NCBI GenBank assembly: GCA_963759155.1
Contig: CAVWXX010000017.1
Span: forward strand, 62,001-126,000
Source: SZUA-36 sp963759155
GTDB taxonomy: Bacteria > Pseudomonadota > Gammaproteobacteria > Xanthomonadales > SZUA-36
Reading direction: 5' to 3'
DNA: 64,000 bases
The position numbers and the translations under genes were made by a program. The notes beneath the pieces were generated by a model. The model was not told where the DNA came from. It made no database searches and saw only the letters and a program-made list of their open reading frames with translations. Every line of letters begins with the position of its first letter. The first letter of the stretch is position 1. Of this stretch, positions 8,610 through 16,790 are shown one piece after another.

Positions 8610-9764
8610 ATGCATGTACAAATGCCCCTGAGTGAAGAACTGGAACTGCTGCGTGACACGGTAAGACGTTTCGCTGAACAGGAAATTGCACCGCGCGCCG
8701 AAGACATCGACAGAGATAATACCTTCCCACAGGATTTATGGCCAAAACTGGGGGAACTCGGTTTACTGGGAATGACCATTCCTGACTCGCTCGGTGGTTC
8801 GGACCTCGGTTACCTTGCCCATGTTGTCGCAATGGAAGAAATCTCCCGGGCCTCCGGTTCCGTTGGTTTGTCCTATGGTGCGAACAGCAACCTGTGTATG
8901 GATAACCTGAACAAAAATGGCAACGACACCCAGCGTCGTAAATTTCTGCCCGGTCTGTGTAGCGGTCAGTTGGTCGGTGCGCTGGCCATGTCCGAATCAG
9001 GTGCGGGCTCTGACGTGGTTGGTTCCATGACCTGCCGCGCTGAAGACCGGGGTGATCACTGGCTTGCCAATGGCTCCAAAATGTGGATAACCAATGGGCC
9101 GGAAGCTGACGTACTGATCGTCTACATGCGCACCGCCGGCAAGGATTCAGGTTCATCTACCATGACTGGTTTCCTGGTCGAAAAGGGTATGCCGGGTTTC
9201 AGTACCGAGCCTAAAATGGACAAGATGGGTATGCGCGGTTCAAATACCTGTGAACTGGTTTTTAAGAACTGTGAAATACCGGCTGAAAACGTGCTGGGTG
9301 AAGTTCACCGCGGTGTGAAGCTACTGATGGGTGGTCTGAATACGGAGCGCCTGGTGCTTTCCGGCGGCCCGCTTGGACTGATGCAGGCCTGTCTCGACCT
9401 GGTTGTACCGTATATGCGTGAGCGCAAACAATTTGACCGCGCCATCGGCTCATTCGGCATCATGCAGGCCAAGCTGGCCGACATGTATACCGACCTGCAA
9501 TCATCACGTGCCTTTGTTTACAGGATCGCTGAAGACTATGACGCGGGTAAACGGTCGCGTATCGACCCCGCAGCCTGCCTGTTGCAGGCATCCTCCTGCG
9601 CGGTCAGGGTTGCGCTGGAGGCCATCCAGACGCTGGGTGGCAATGGTTATATCAATCAATACCCGGCAGGACGTCTACTACGTGACGCCAAATTATATGA
9701 AATCGGCGCAGGCACCAACGAGATTCGCAGAATGTTGATCGGCCGCGAACTAATGAGCCTGTAA
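8610..9764 (+). CDS. liuA: Isovaleryl-CoA dehydrogenase
   Basis: This FAD flavoprotein oxidises isovaleryl-CoA to 3-methylcrotonyl-CoA in leucine catabolism. The 384 residues have the acyl-CoA dehydrogenase layout. LAMSESGAGSDVVGSM and MWITNGPEADVL line the flavin site, and NTERLVLSGGPLGLMQ holds the glutamate that aligns with the catalytic base of isovaleryl-CoA dehydrogenases. GGNGYINQYPAGRLLRDAKL closes the active site. It is the first gene of the catabolic cluster, divergent from the ilv-leu operon. Its ribosome site is weak. Confidence 0.93.
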   Translation: MHVQMPLSEELELLRDTVRRFAEQEIAPRAEDIDRDNTFPQDLWPKLGELGLLGMTIPDSLGGSDLGYLAHVVAMEEISRASGSVGLSYGANSNLCMDNLNKNGNDTQRRKFLPGLCSGQLVGALAMSESGAGSDVVGSMTCRAEDRGDHWLANGSKMWITNGPEADVLIVYMRTAGKDSGSSTMTGFLVEKGMPGFSTEPKMDKMGMRGSNTCELVFKNCEIPAENVLGEVHRGVKLLMGGLNTERLVLSGGPLGLMQACLDLVVPYMRERKQFDRAIGSFGIMQAKLADMYTDLQSSRAFVYRIAEDYDAGKRSRIDPAACLLQASSCAVRVALEAIQTLGGNGYINQYPAGRLLRDAKLYEIGAGTNEIRRMLIGRELMSL

Positions 9765-9822
9765 ACCATACCGGACCTTTTCCACGAAGCAATTATCGAA
9801 AACATCAATGGAGTTTTGAGAA

Positions 9823-10998
9823 ATGAGTAACAAAGTCGTCATTGTCGGTGCCAAACGCACCCCTATCGGCTCTTTCCAGGGCCAATTTTCAACAGTTTCC
9901 TGTGATGAACTCGGCGCGGCCGCCATAAGCGGGGCACTCGACCAGGCAGGCCTGGCACCCGATACAGTCGATGATGTTCTGATGGGTTGCGTATTGCCGG
10001 CAGGTGTTGGCCAGGCACCCGCGCGTCTCGCGTCCCGCAAGGCAGGCATACCGACATCCGCTGGCGCCGTTACCATTAACAAGGCCTGTGGCTCGGCCAT
10101 GAAAACCATCCAGATAGGCCATGACCAGATTCTTGCAGGCTCATCAGAGATCGTGGTTGCCGGTGGCATGGAAAACATGTCTCTCGCACCCTATCTGCTG
10201 CCCAAGGCCCGTAGTGGTTACCGCATGGGTCATGGCGAAGTCCTTGATCATATGTTCTACGACGGCCTGCAAAACCCGGACGACGGCTTGATGATGGGTG
10301 TTTTTGGCGAGCGTTGCGCCGAGAAGTTTGATTTCACCCGTGAGCAACAGGATGCATTCTCCATCACTTCAATCGAGCGCGCTTTAAAGGCGATGGAAAG
10401 CCAGTTCAAGGACGAAATAGCACCGGTCACGGTCAAATCGCGTCGTGGTGAAACGGTTGTCAGTGAAGACCAGGAACCGCCTTCATGCAATGTCGACAAA
10501 ATTCCGATGTTACGGGCAGCGTTTAAAAAGGACGGCACGGTTACCGCTGCTTCCTCTTCAAAGATTTCCGACGGTGCTGCCGCAACCGTCCTGATGTCGG
10601 CCCAACAGGCCGCAGACAGGGGTATCACCCCATTGGCCACCATCATTGCCCATTCCACCTACTCACAGGATCCCGAGTGGTTCACCACGGCCCCCATCGG
10701 TGCGATTGAACTGGTTCTGAAAAAAGCAGGCTGGAGTATCGATGAAGTCGACCTGTTTGAAGTCAATGAAGCCTTTGCAACGGTTACGATGGCTGCCATG
10801 CACGTGCTTGATATTGACCATGAGAAAATGAATGTGAATGGCGGCGCCTGCGCGCTTGGCCACCCCATCGGTGCGTCCGGGGCACGTGTGGTGGTGACTT
10901 TGATCAATGCGCTGCAACAGCGTGGTCTGAAGAAAGGCGTTGCCGCTCTGTGTATCGGCGGCGGCGAAGCCACTGCCCTCGCCATCGAGCTTCCATAA
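9823..10998 (+). CDS. Acetyl-CoA C-acetyltransferase (thiolase)
   Basis: A 391-residue degradative-type thiolase. The acyl-accepting cysteine is in NKACGSAMK near residue 88, the histidine in NGGACALGHPIGASGARV near 347, and the second cysteine in CIGGGEATAL near the C-terminus. In this cluster it probably cleaves acetoacetyl-CoA, released after HMG-CoA lysis, or 2-methylacetoacetyl-CoA from isoleucine. The gene lies 58 bases after liuA. Confidence 0.93.
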   Translation: MSNKVVIVGAKRTPIGSFQGQFSTVSCDELGAAAISGALDQAGLAPDTVDDVLMGCVLPAGVGQAPARLASRKAGIPTSAGAVTINKACGSAMKTIQIGHDQILAGSSEIVVAGGMENMSLAPYLLPKARSGYRMGHGEVLDHMFYDGLQNPDDGLMMGVFGERCAEKFDFTREQQDAFSITSIERALKAMESQFKDEIAPVTVKSRRGETVVSEDQEPPSCNVDKIPMLRAAFKKDGTVTAASSSKISDGAAATVLMSAQQAADRGITPLATIIAHSTYSQDPEWFTTAPIGAIELVLKKAGWSIDEVDLFEVNEAFATVTMAAMHVLDIDHEKMNVNGGACALGHPIGASGARVVVTLINALQQRGLKKGVAALCIGGGEATALAIELP

Positions 10999-11005
10999 GC
11001 TGATC

Positions 11006-12613
11006 ATGGCCATCATCCAATCGCAAATTAATACCGGCAGCAAGGAATTTGCTGCCAATGACAGCCACATGCGTGAACTGGTTGCAGACCTGCAACAACA
11101 CCTGGACCAGGTTGAACTCGGGGGCGGGGAAAAGGCGCGTGAGAAACATACCAAGCGCGGCAAGATGCTGCCGCGTGAGCGTGTTAAACAACTCATTGAT
11201 CCGGGTTCACCCTTTCTGGAGCTTTCACCCATGGCAGCGCATGGGATGTATGACGGGAAAGCGCCCTCGGCCGGCATCATCACCGGCGTGGGCCGCGTCA
11301 GCGGACAGGAAGTTGTCATTATCGCCAATGATGCAACGGTCAAAGGTGGCAGTTACCTGCCAGTGACGGTTAAAAAACACCTGCGTGCGCAGGAGGTGGC
11401 ACTGGAGAACAACCTGCCCTGTATTTACCTGGTCGATTCTGGCGGTGCTTTTCTGCCACTTCAGGATGAGATATTCCCCGATCGTGAACATTTTGGCCGG
11501 ATTTTCTATAACCAGGCCCAGCTATCAGCAGCCAATATTCCACAGATCGGCGTGGTGATGGGTTCCTGTACCGCCGGTGGCGCCTATGTTCCGGCCATGA
11601 GTGACGAGTCCATCATCGTTAAAAATCAGGGCACGATCTTCCTCGGAGGACCACCGCTGGTTAAAGCAGCGACCGGTGAGATCGTCGATGCAGAATCATT
11701 GGGTGGCGCCGAGGTGCACTGCTCCAAATCGGGTGTAACGGATCACTTTGCGCTGGATGACACCCATGCACTGCAACTTGCACGTGAAGCGGTTTCTTAT
11801 CTGAACCGTAAAAAGGAAAACTTCCTGGAAATGCGTGAGTCAGTGAGTCCTGCTTATCCGGTTGAAGAAATCTATGGAATCGTGTCACGTGATACACGCT
11901 ATCCCTACAAGGTTCGTGAAATCATCGCCCGCCTCATCGACGGAAGTGATTTTCATGAATTCAAAGCCCGTTATGGTAAAACCCTGGTCTGCGGTTTCGC
12001 GCGACTGCACGGTTACCCGGTAGGTATTGTTGCCAACAATGGGATCCTCTTTTCTGATAGTGCTTTGAAAGGCGCACACTTCATACAAATTTGCAATAAG
12101 CGCAATATACCATTGTTATTCCTACAAAATGTATCTGGGTTTATGGTTGGAAAGGCGTCCGAAAATTCCGGAATTGCAAAGGACGGTGCGAAGATGGTCA
12201 CCGCTGTGGCGACTTCCCATGTACCCAAGTTTACCGTGATCATCGGCGGCTCCTTCGGTGCGGGTAACTACGCCATGTGTGGACGCGCATACCAGCCAAG
12301 AATGATCTGGATGTGGCCCAACGCACGAATCTCTGTCATGGGTGGTGAACAGGCTTCTTCCGTGCTGGCAACCATTCGCAGGGATGCCATTGAATCTTCC
12401 GGCGAATCCTGGTCAATGGAGGATGAAGAGGCCTTCAAACAACCGATACGCGATAGTTATGAGCGTGAAGGACACCCCTATCACGCAACCGCCAGGCTAT
12501 GGGATGACGGTGTCATCGACCCCATCGATACCCGTCACGTTTTGGGACTGGCCCTGTCTGCCGCGATGAATGCACCGGTCGAACACGGCCGGCACGGCAT
12601 ATTCAGGATGTAG
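11006..12613 (+). CDS. liuB: 3-methylcrotonyl-CoA carboxylase, carboxyltransferase (beta) subunit
   Basis: LiuB transfers the carboxyl group from biotin to 3-methylcrotonyl-CoA. The ATG at 11006 gives 535 residues, the usual LiuB length, and starts 7 bases after the thiolase stop; an in-frame start further upstream would lie inside the thiolase gene. The crotonase-like carboxyltransferase folds include YLVDSGGAFLPLQDE, MGSCTAGGAYVPAMSDE, FLQNVSGFMVG and IIGGSFGAGNYAMCGRAY. No biotin carboxylase/biotin carrier subunit is encoded nearby, so this enzyme needs a partner from elsewhere. Confidence 0.93.
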   Translation: MAIIQSQINTGSKEFAANDSHMRELVADLQQHLDQVELGGGEKAREKHTKRGKMLPRERVKQLIDPGSPFLELSPMAAHGMYDGKAPSAGIITGVGRVSGQEVVIIANDATVKGGSYLPVTVKKHLRAQEVALENNLPCIYLVDSGGAFLPLQDEIFPDREHFGRIFYNQAQLSAANIPQIGVVMGSCTAGGAYVPAMSDESIIVKNQGTIFLGGPPLVKAATGEIVDAESLGGAEVHCSKSGVTDHFALDDTHALQLAREAVSYLNRKKENFLEMRESVSPAYPVEEIYGIVSRDTRYPYKVREIIARLIDGSDFHEFKARYGKTLVCGFARLHGYPVGIVANNGILFSDSALKGAHFIQICNKRNIPLLFLQNVSGFMVGKASENSGIAKDGAKMVTAVATSHVPKFTVIIGGSFGAGNYAMCGRAYQPRMIWMWPNARISVMGGEQASSVLATIRRDAIESSGESWSMEDEEAFKQPIRDSYEREGHPYHATARLWDDGVIDPIDTRHVLGLALSAAMNAPVEHGRHGIFRM

Positions 12614-12639
12614 GCTGAGGACACGCTTGAGAGGTAATT

Positions 12640-13446
12640 ATGCGAAGTTTAACCAGCAAAACAGATAAGCGGGGCGTACTGACGCTATGCATGAATCGAC
12701 CCGAGGTGCATAACGCATTTGATGCCATCATGATCCGCGAACTGACAGAGGAACTGAAGTCTGCTGATCAAAACGACACGGTCAGGATGGTGGTGATCAC
12801 CGGGACAGGTTCATGCTTCTCTGCCGGCGCAGACCTGAACTGGATGAGAAACCTGGTTAATGCCAGCGAGCAAGAGAACGAAAGTGACGCCTTAAGACTG
12901 GCTGAACTCATGCGCAACCTGAACTACCTGTCAAAGCCGACCATCGCCAGGATCAATGGCGCCGCCTTTGGTGGCGGACTCGGCCTGATCGCTGCCTGTG
13001 ATATAACGGTTGCTGTTGATGACGCCCGTTTTGGCCTGACAGAAGCCCGTCTTGGTCTGGTGCCTGCGGTTATTTCACCCTATGTGATACGCCGCATTGG
13101 TGAAACCAGTGCGCGGCGCTATTTCCTCAACGCCGAACGATTCGACAGCCAACAGGCAAAGCGTATCGGCCTGGTACAGGAAATCGTGACGACAGAAGAA
13201 CTGGACAACGCAGTTGAGAGCAACATCAGGGCGGTTCTTAAAGGCGGACCAGGAGCAGTCGCGCATTGCAAGCAGGTGATTTTTGAAATCGCAGGCCACA
13301 ACGCGGACTCACAGGAAATCACCGACAAGCTGACGGCCAAACTGATTGCCAACTTGCGGGTTTCCCCCGAAGGACAGGAAGGCCTGGCTGCTTTCCTTGA
13401 AAAACGCACACCCCAATGGGTCAAAGACAACACAAGCAATGAATGA
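12640..13446 (+). CDS. liuC: Methylglutaconyl-CoA hydratase (enoyl-CoA hydratase family)
   Basis: A 268-residue crotonase-fold protein. The oxyanion-hole segments CFSAGADLNWM (near 63) and NGAAFGGGLGLIAACD are clear, followed by FGLTEARLGLVPAVISPYV. Position between liuB and the HMG-CoA lyase gene, rather than sequence alone, assigns it to hydration of 3-methylglutaconyl-CoA to HMG-CoA. Its stop overlaps the next start by 8 bases. Confidence 0.88.
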   Translation: MRSLTSKTDKRGVLTLCMNRPEVHNAFDAIMIRELTEELKSADQNDTVRMVVITGTGSCFSAGADLNWMRNLVNASEQENESDALRLAELMRNLNYLSKPTIARINGAAFGGGLGLIAACDITVAVDDARFGLTEARLGLVPAVISPYVIRRIGETSARRYFLNAERFDSQQAKRIGLVQEIVTTEELDNAVESNIRAVLKGGPGAVAHCKQVIFEIAGHNADSQEITDKLTAKLIANLRVSPEGQEGLAAFLEKRTPQWVKDNTSNE

Positions 13447-14335
13447 TTTTGTGACAATCGTTGAAGTCGGGCCCCGGGATGGCCTGCAAAACGAAAAACA
13501 GAAGCTGTCTGCAGCCACAAAAATTGAACTGATTGAACGCCTCGCGCTATGCGGTCTGCCGGTTGTTGAAGCCGGAAGCTTCGTCAGTCCGAAATGGGTC
13601 CCGCAGATGGCCGACACCGCTGACGTCATGAAGGGCCTGAAGACATTGCACGGAACACGCTACCCTGTGCTGGTACCGAACATGGCCGGCTTTGAGCGCG
13701 CGGTCGATGCGGGAGCAAAAGAGATTGCCGTGTTTACCGCCGCCTCCGAAAGCTTCAGCCAACGCAATACCAACTGCAGCATCGCCGAATCAATAAAGCG
13801 GCTTGACCCTGTCATTAAGGCGGCAAAATCTTCCGGAATAGCTGTTCGTGCTTATGTGTCCTGCGTACTCGGTTGCCCATATGAAGGAGAGATAAAAACC
13901 GAAGCAGTTTCAGAGGTTTGTATCAGGCTGGAACAACTGGGTTGCGATGAGATCTCTCTCGGAGACACGATCGGCGTTGGCACACCGGCCTTGGCAAATG
14001 CACTGGTCCAAACCATCAGCTCTGTTGTACCGGTCGAACAGCTTGCAGTACATTTTCACGACACCTATGGCCAGGCATTGGCCAATATTCTCGCCTGCCT
14101 GGACGCTGGTATCCGCATTATCGACTCATCGGTTGCCGGGCTCGGCGGCTGCCCCTATGCCAACGGCGCCACCGGCAATGTGGCCACCGAAGACGTGGTT
14201 TACATGCTGCAAGGGCTTGGCCTGGACACGGGGGTTGACCTGGCTGAACTGGCCAAAACCGGTCACTGGATTTCAAATCAACTGCAACGCCCCAACAACA
14301 GCAAAGCGGGCGTTGCACTTAACCCTTCCAATTAA
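13439..14335 (+). CDS. liuE: Hydroxymethylglutaryl-CoA lyase
   Basis: This TIM-barrel enzyme splits HMG-CoA into acetoacetate and acetyl-CoA, ending leucine degradation. EVGPRDGLQNEK near the N-terminus holds the catalytic Arg and metal Asp; FHDTYGQALAN and the cysteine-bearing GLGGCPYANGATGNVATED are the other signatures. The start is placed at ATG 13439 (298 residues). A longer frame exists upstream but would run through the end of liuC. The start overlaps the liuC stop, indicating coupling. Confidence 0.93.
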   Translation: MNDFVTIVEVGPRDGLQNEKQKLSAATKIELIERLALCGLPVVEAGSFVSPKWVPQMADTADVMKGLKTLHGTRYPVLVPNMAGFERAVDAGAKEIAVFTAASESFSQRNTNCSIAESIKRLDPVIKAAKSSGIAVRAYVSCVLGCPYEGEIKTEAVSEVCIRLEQLGCDEISLGDTIGVGTPALANALVQTISSVVPVEQLAVHFHDTYGQALANILACLDAGIRIIDSSVAGLGGCPYANGATGNVATEDVVYMLQGLGLDTGVDLAELAKTGHWISNQLQRPNNSKAGVALNPSN

Positions 14336-14356
14336 CATGAACAGGAGTTTTACATC

Positions 14357-15124
14357 ATGCAACTGAATGAAGTGAAAGCACTGATTACCGGTGGCGTTTC
14401 CGGTTTGGGACTGGCGGTAGCACGCAAAGTGGTCGCCAGTGGCGGACAGGCCGTATTACTGGATATTAATGATGAAGCTGGCGCTGCAGCAGAGGCGGAA
14501 CTCGGCGGTGCCGTAAGCTACGTTCGAACGGATGTGACCAGCGAACAGGGGGTTATTGACGCGGTTAATCTCGCCGTTGAGCACATGGGCCTGGTCAATG
14601 CTGCGGTCAACTGCGCAGGCATCATCGGTGCGGGCCGCGTACTTGGCCGGGAAGCACCCATGGCCCTGGATTTCTTCTCAAAGGTCATCCAGGTCAACCT
14701 GGTTGGCAGTTTCAATATCATCAAGGCTGCCGGAGCGGCCATGGAATCCAACCCGGCCAATGAAGACGGCGAACGTGGTGTGATTATCAGCACCGCGTCA
14801 GTCGCTGCATTTGATGGCCAGATCGGGCAAGCGGCGTATTCGGCATCAAAGGCCGGCATCGCAGGAATGACACTACCGGTAGCCAGGGAGTACGCCCGCA
14901 TTGGCGTGCGCGTTAACACGGTCGCACCCGGTATATTCTGGACGCCGATGGTCGATGGCATGCCCGAACATATCCAGGAGTCACTCAGCGCATCCATTCC
15001 ATTCCCGAGCCGATTAGGCAAACCTGAAGAATATGCTGAATTAGTTGCGCATATCATGGAAAATGGATACCTCAACGGTGAGACCATTCGTCTGGATGGC
15101 GCCGTCAGGCTTGCGCCCAAATAA
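14357..15124 (+). CDS. SDR dehydrogenase, 3-hydroxyacyl-CoA dehydrogenase type 2 (HSD10-like)
   Basis: A 255-residue short-chain dehydrogenase. It has the NAD-binding TGGVSGLGLAVAR at about 10-22, NCAG near 88, catalytic Ser near 154 and YSASK (Tyr/Lys near 169-173). FDGQIGQAAYSASKAGI and the C-terminal LNGETIRLDGAVRL are typical of HSD17B10-type enzymes, which oxidise 2-methyl-3-hydroxybutyryl-CoA in isoleucine breakdown. Its place behind the leucine genes, with a thiolase, supports that role. Confidence 0.85.
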   Translation: MQLNEVKALITGGVSGLGLAVARKVVASGGQAVLLDINDEAGAAAEAELGGAVSYVRTDVTSEQGVIDAVNLAVEHMGLVNAAVNCAGIIGAGRVLGREAPMALDFFSKVIQVNLVGSFNIIKAAGAAMESNPANEDGERGVIISTASVAAFDGQIGQAAYSASKAGIAGMTLPVAREYARIGVRVNTVAPGIFWTPMVDGMPEHIQESLSASIPFPSRLGKPEEYAELVAHIMENGYLNGETIRLDGAVRLAPK

Positions 15125-15134
15125 GGAATCATGC

Positions 15135-15542
15135 ATGGAAACTTTTGCCGAAGTAAGAAAACACGTTATGGACAACCACAAGCTGTTTATGGATGAACCA
15201 TTTCAGCTGGGGTTTGAACTCGCAATGGAAGGTAGCGATAGAAAACAAAGTGTTTTCCTTGCTGAACTGAAATCTGCTGACAACCGGCGCTACTTGCGCG
15301 TAGAAACTTTGATTTGTCCACTCGAAGATTTCGATGCGGAAAAATGCCTGCGTATCAACCTGGTTCTCAGGGTTGGCTACCTGGCAGTAGGTGACCTTGA
15401 AAGCACGGCTTATGTGAAAATGTGTGCCAACCTGGCCTACTCTTCACTGGACGCGGAGGAACTGGAGTACGTGATCAGTCACATCGCACCGATGGCGGAC
15501 CGCATGGAACAGGCGCTTGAGTCGCACGGCGATATTGCCTGA
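15135..15542 (+). CDS. Unknown small acidic protein, possibly YbjN/CesT-like fold
   Basis: From ATG 15135 the frame encodes 135 residues with no signal peptide or membrane segment. The pattern (METFAEVRKHV, LICPLEDFDAEKCLRIN, a closing helix YVISHIAPMADRMEQAL) resembles YbjN or type III chaperone-like alpha/beta proteins, but I could not confirm a family. AAGGAAT precedes the start by a few bases and the gene is 10 bases behind the SDR gene, so it is probably cotranscribed. Its stop codon lies inside a tandem repeat. Confidence 0.7.
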   Translation: METFAEVRKHVMDNHKLFMDEPFQLGFELAMEGSDRKQSVFLAELKSADNRRYLRVETLICPLEDFDAEKCLRINLVLRVGYLAVGDLESTAYVKMCANLAYSSLDAEELEYVISHIAPMADRMEQALESHGDIA

Positions 15543-15610
15543 TTTAGACCGGGCCTGATTGAGACTAGGGCTGATTAACGCGGGGCCTGATTAACACCGG
15601 GACTGCTGCA
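15531..15610 (+). repeat. Five-unit 16-bp tandem repeat overlapping a stop codon
   Basis: Units begin at 15531, 15547, 15563, 15579 and 15595, each exactly 16 bases. The shared core is GGGCCTGATT followed by GA, TA or AA; examples are GACCGGGCCTGATTGA and CGCGGGGCCTGATTAA. The first unit contains the end and TGA of the preceding gene, so the array seems to have grown by duplicating the gene's 3' end. The last unit is the most diverged. Confidence 0.75.
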
Positions 15611-15641
15611 CACTGGATTAATTTTTAACAGGAAAAACAAT

Positions 15642-16469
15642 ATGGATGCAATTAAGGATTTTTTAGCGAACACTGACATTGTCGATATGCTCACCACCGG
15701 GGCAATCAACCTGGTGATTGCCTTGGTCATATTTATCATCGGTAAGTGGCTCGCGCGACGGATAGAAAGCACATTTAAGAAGTTACTGAAAAAGCGTGGG
15801 GTGGATGACGTACTGGTAGATTTTCTCGGTACTATCGTCTATGCCCTGATTCTCATTGCTGCCATCATAGCGGCAGTCGATACACTCGGCATCCCGGCAA
15901 CATCCTTTTTGGCCATATTGGGCGCTGCAGGTCTGGCTATCGGCCTGGCACTCAAAGACTCCTTATCCAACTTTGCCTCCGGTGTCATGCTGGTCCTGTT
16001 CCGGCCATTCGCCAAGGGTGATTTTGTTGATGCAGGCGGCATTGTGGGCACGGTTGATGAAATTCAGCTGGTCAGCACCATCCTGTCAACACCGGATAAT
16101 AAACAGATCATCGTTCCCAACTCACTGATGTATGGCAGCGCCATCACCAATTACTCGGCAAAGGATACCCGTCGTGTCGATATGGTCATTGGCGTCGGCT
16201 ACGATGACGACCTGAAAGTAGCTGCAAACGTGCTTAAGAAGGTCTGTGAGGATCACCCCAAAGTACTGGGTGAACCCGAAACTAAAATTTTCATCAATAA
16301 CCTTGGCGACAGTGCTGTCGATTTTGTTGTCAGGCCATGGGTCAAGAGCGAAGACTACTGGGGCGTACTTGCGGATGTCCTGGAAACTGCCAAGGTTGAA
16401 CTGGAAGCAGCCGGCTGTAACATTCCTTACCCGCAAACGGATGTACACCTGCACCAGGTAAATTCCTGA
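15642..16469 (+). CDS. mscS: MscS-family mechanosensitive ion channel
   Basis: A 275-residue inner-membrane channel of the small MscS type. Three hydrophobic segments lie at about 20-40, 65-85 and 90-110. The third is the Gly/Ala-rich pore helix (AILGAAGLAIGLALKDSLSN), followed by the beta domain beginning FRPFAKGDFVD and a C-terminal alpha/beta domain. It would open under membrane tension to release solutes during hypo-osmotic shock. AGGAAAAA lies before the ATG. Confidence 0.93.
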   Translation: MDAIKDFLANTDIVDMLTTGAINLVIALVIFIIGKWLARRIESTFKKLLKKRGVDDVLVDFLGTIVYALILIAAIIAAVDTLGIPATSFLAILGAAGLAIGLALKDSLSNFASGVMLVLFRPFAKGDFVDAGGIVGTVDEIQLVSTILSTPDNKQIIVPNSLMYGSAITNYSAKDTRRVDMVIGVGYDDDLKVAANVLKKVCEDHPKVLGEPETKIFINNLGDSAVDFVVRPWVKSEDYWGVLADVLETAKVELEAAGCNIPYPQTDVHLHQVNS

Positions 16470-16502
16470 TTTTTTTTGTGAACCCAAGAACTGGAGAGCA
16501 AC

Positions 16503-16790
16503 ATGTCAAATGAAGGCTATCACGAACCCGTTGAAGAACTCAGCGACGAAACTCGCGATATGCATCGCGCCATCACCTCGCTGATGGAAGAGCTTGAAGC
16601 GGTTGACTGGTATAACCAACGTGTCGATGCCTGTAAGGACGACGAGTTACGTGCCATCCTCGCCCACAACCGGGATGAGGAAAAAGAGCACGCAGCAATG
16701 GTGTTGGAGTGGATACGCAGACGTGACCCCGGCATGGATCACGAATTGAAGGATTACTTATTCACCGATAAGCCCATTGCGCATAGTTAA
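16503..16790 (+). CDS. Encapsulated-ferritin-like protein (EncFtn family), no shell gene nearby
   Basis: The 95-residue protein matches the EncFtn ferroxidase core. MEELEAVDWYNQR (28-40) carries the first-helix metal ligand E32 and the conserved W36/Y37, and HNRDEEKEHAAMVLEW (55-70) carries the E/H pair E60/H63 or E59/H63. Such proteins form ring-shaped decamers that oxidise iron inside an encapsulin shell. Here the sequence stops at DYLFTDKPIAHS, before the C-terminal shell-targeting tail known in R. rubrum EncFtn, and no encapsulin gene follows. The ribosome site GGAGAG is good. Confidence 0.85.
   Translation: MSNEGYHEPVEELSDETRDMHRAITSLMEELEAVDWYNQRVDACKDDELRAILAHNRDEEKEHAAMVLEWIRRRDPGMDHELKDYLFTDKPIAHS

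Noticed and set aside
16462..16485. T-run after mscS as an intrinsic terminator
   Set aside because: The run of eight T has no GC-rich stem in front of it.
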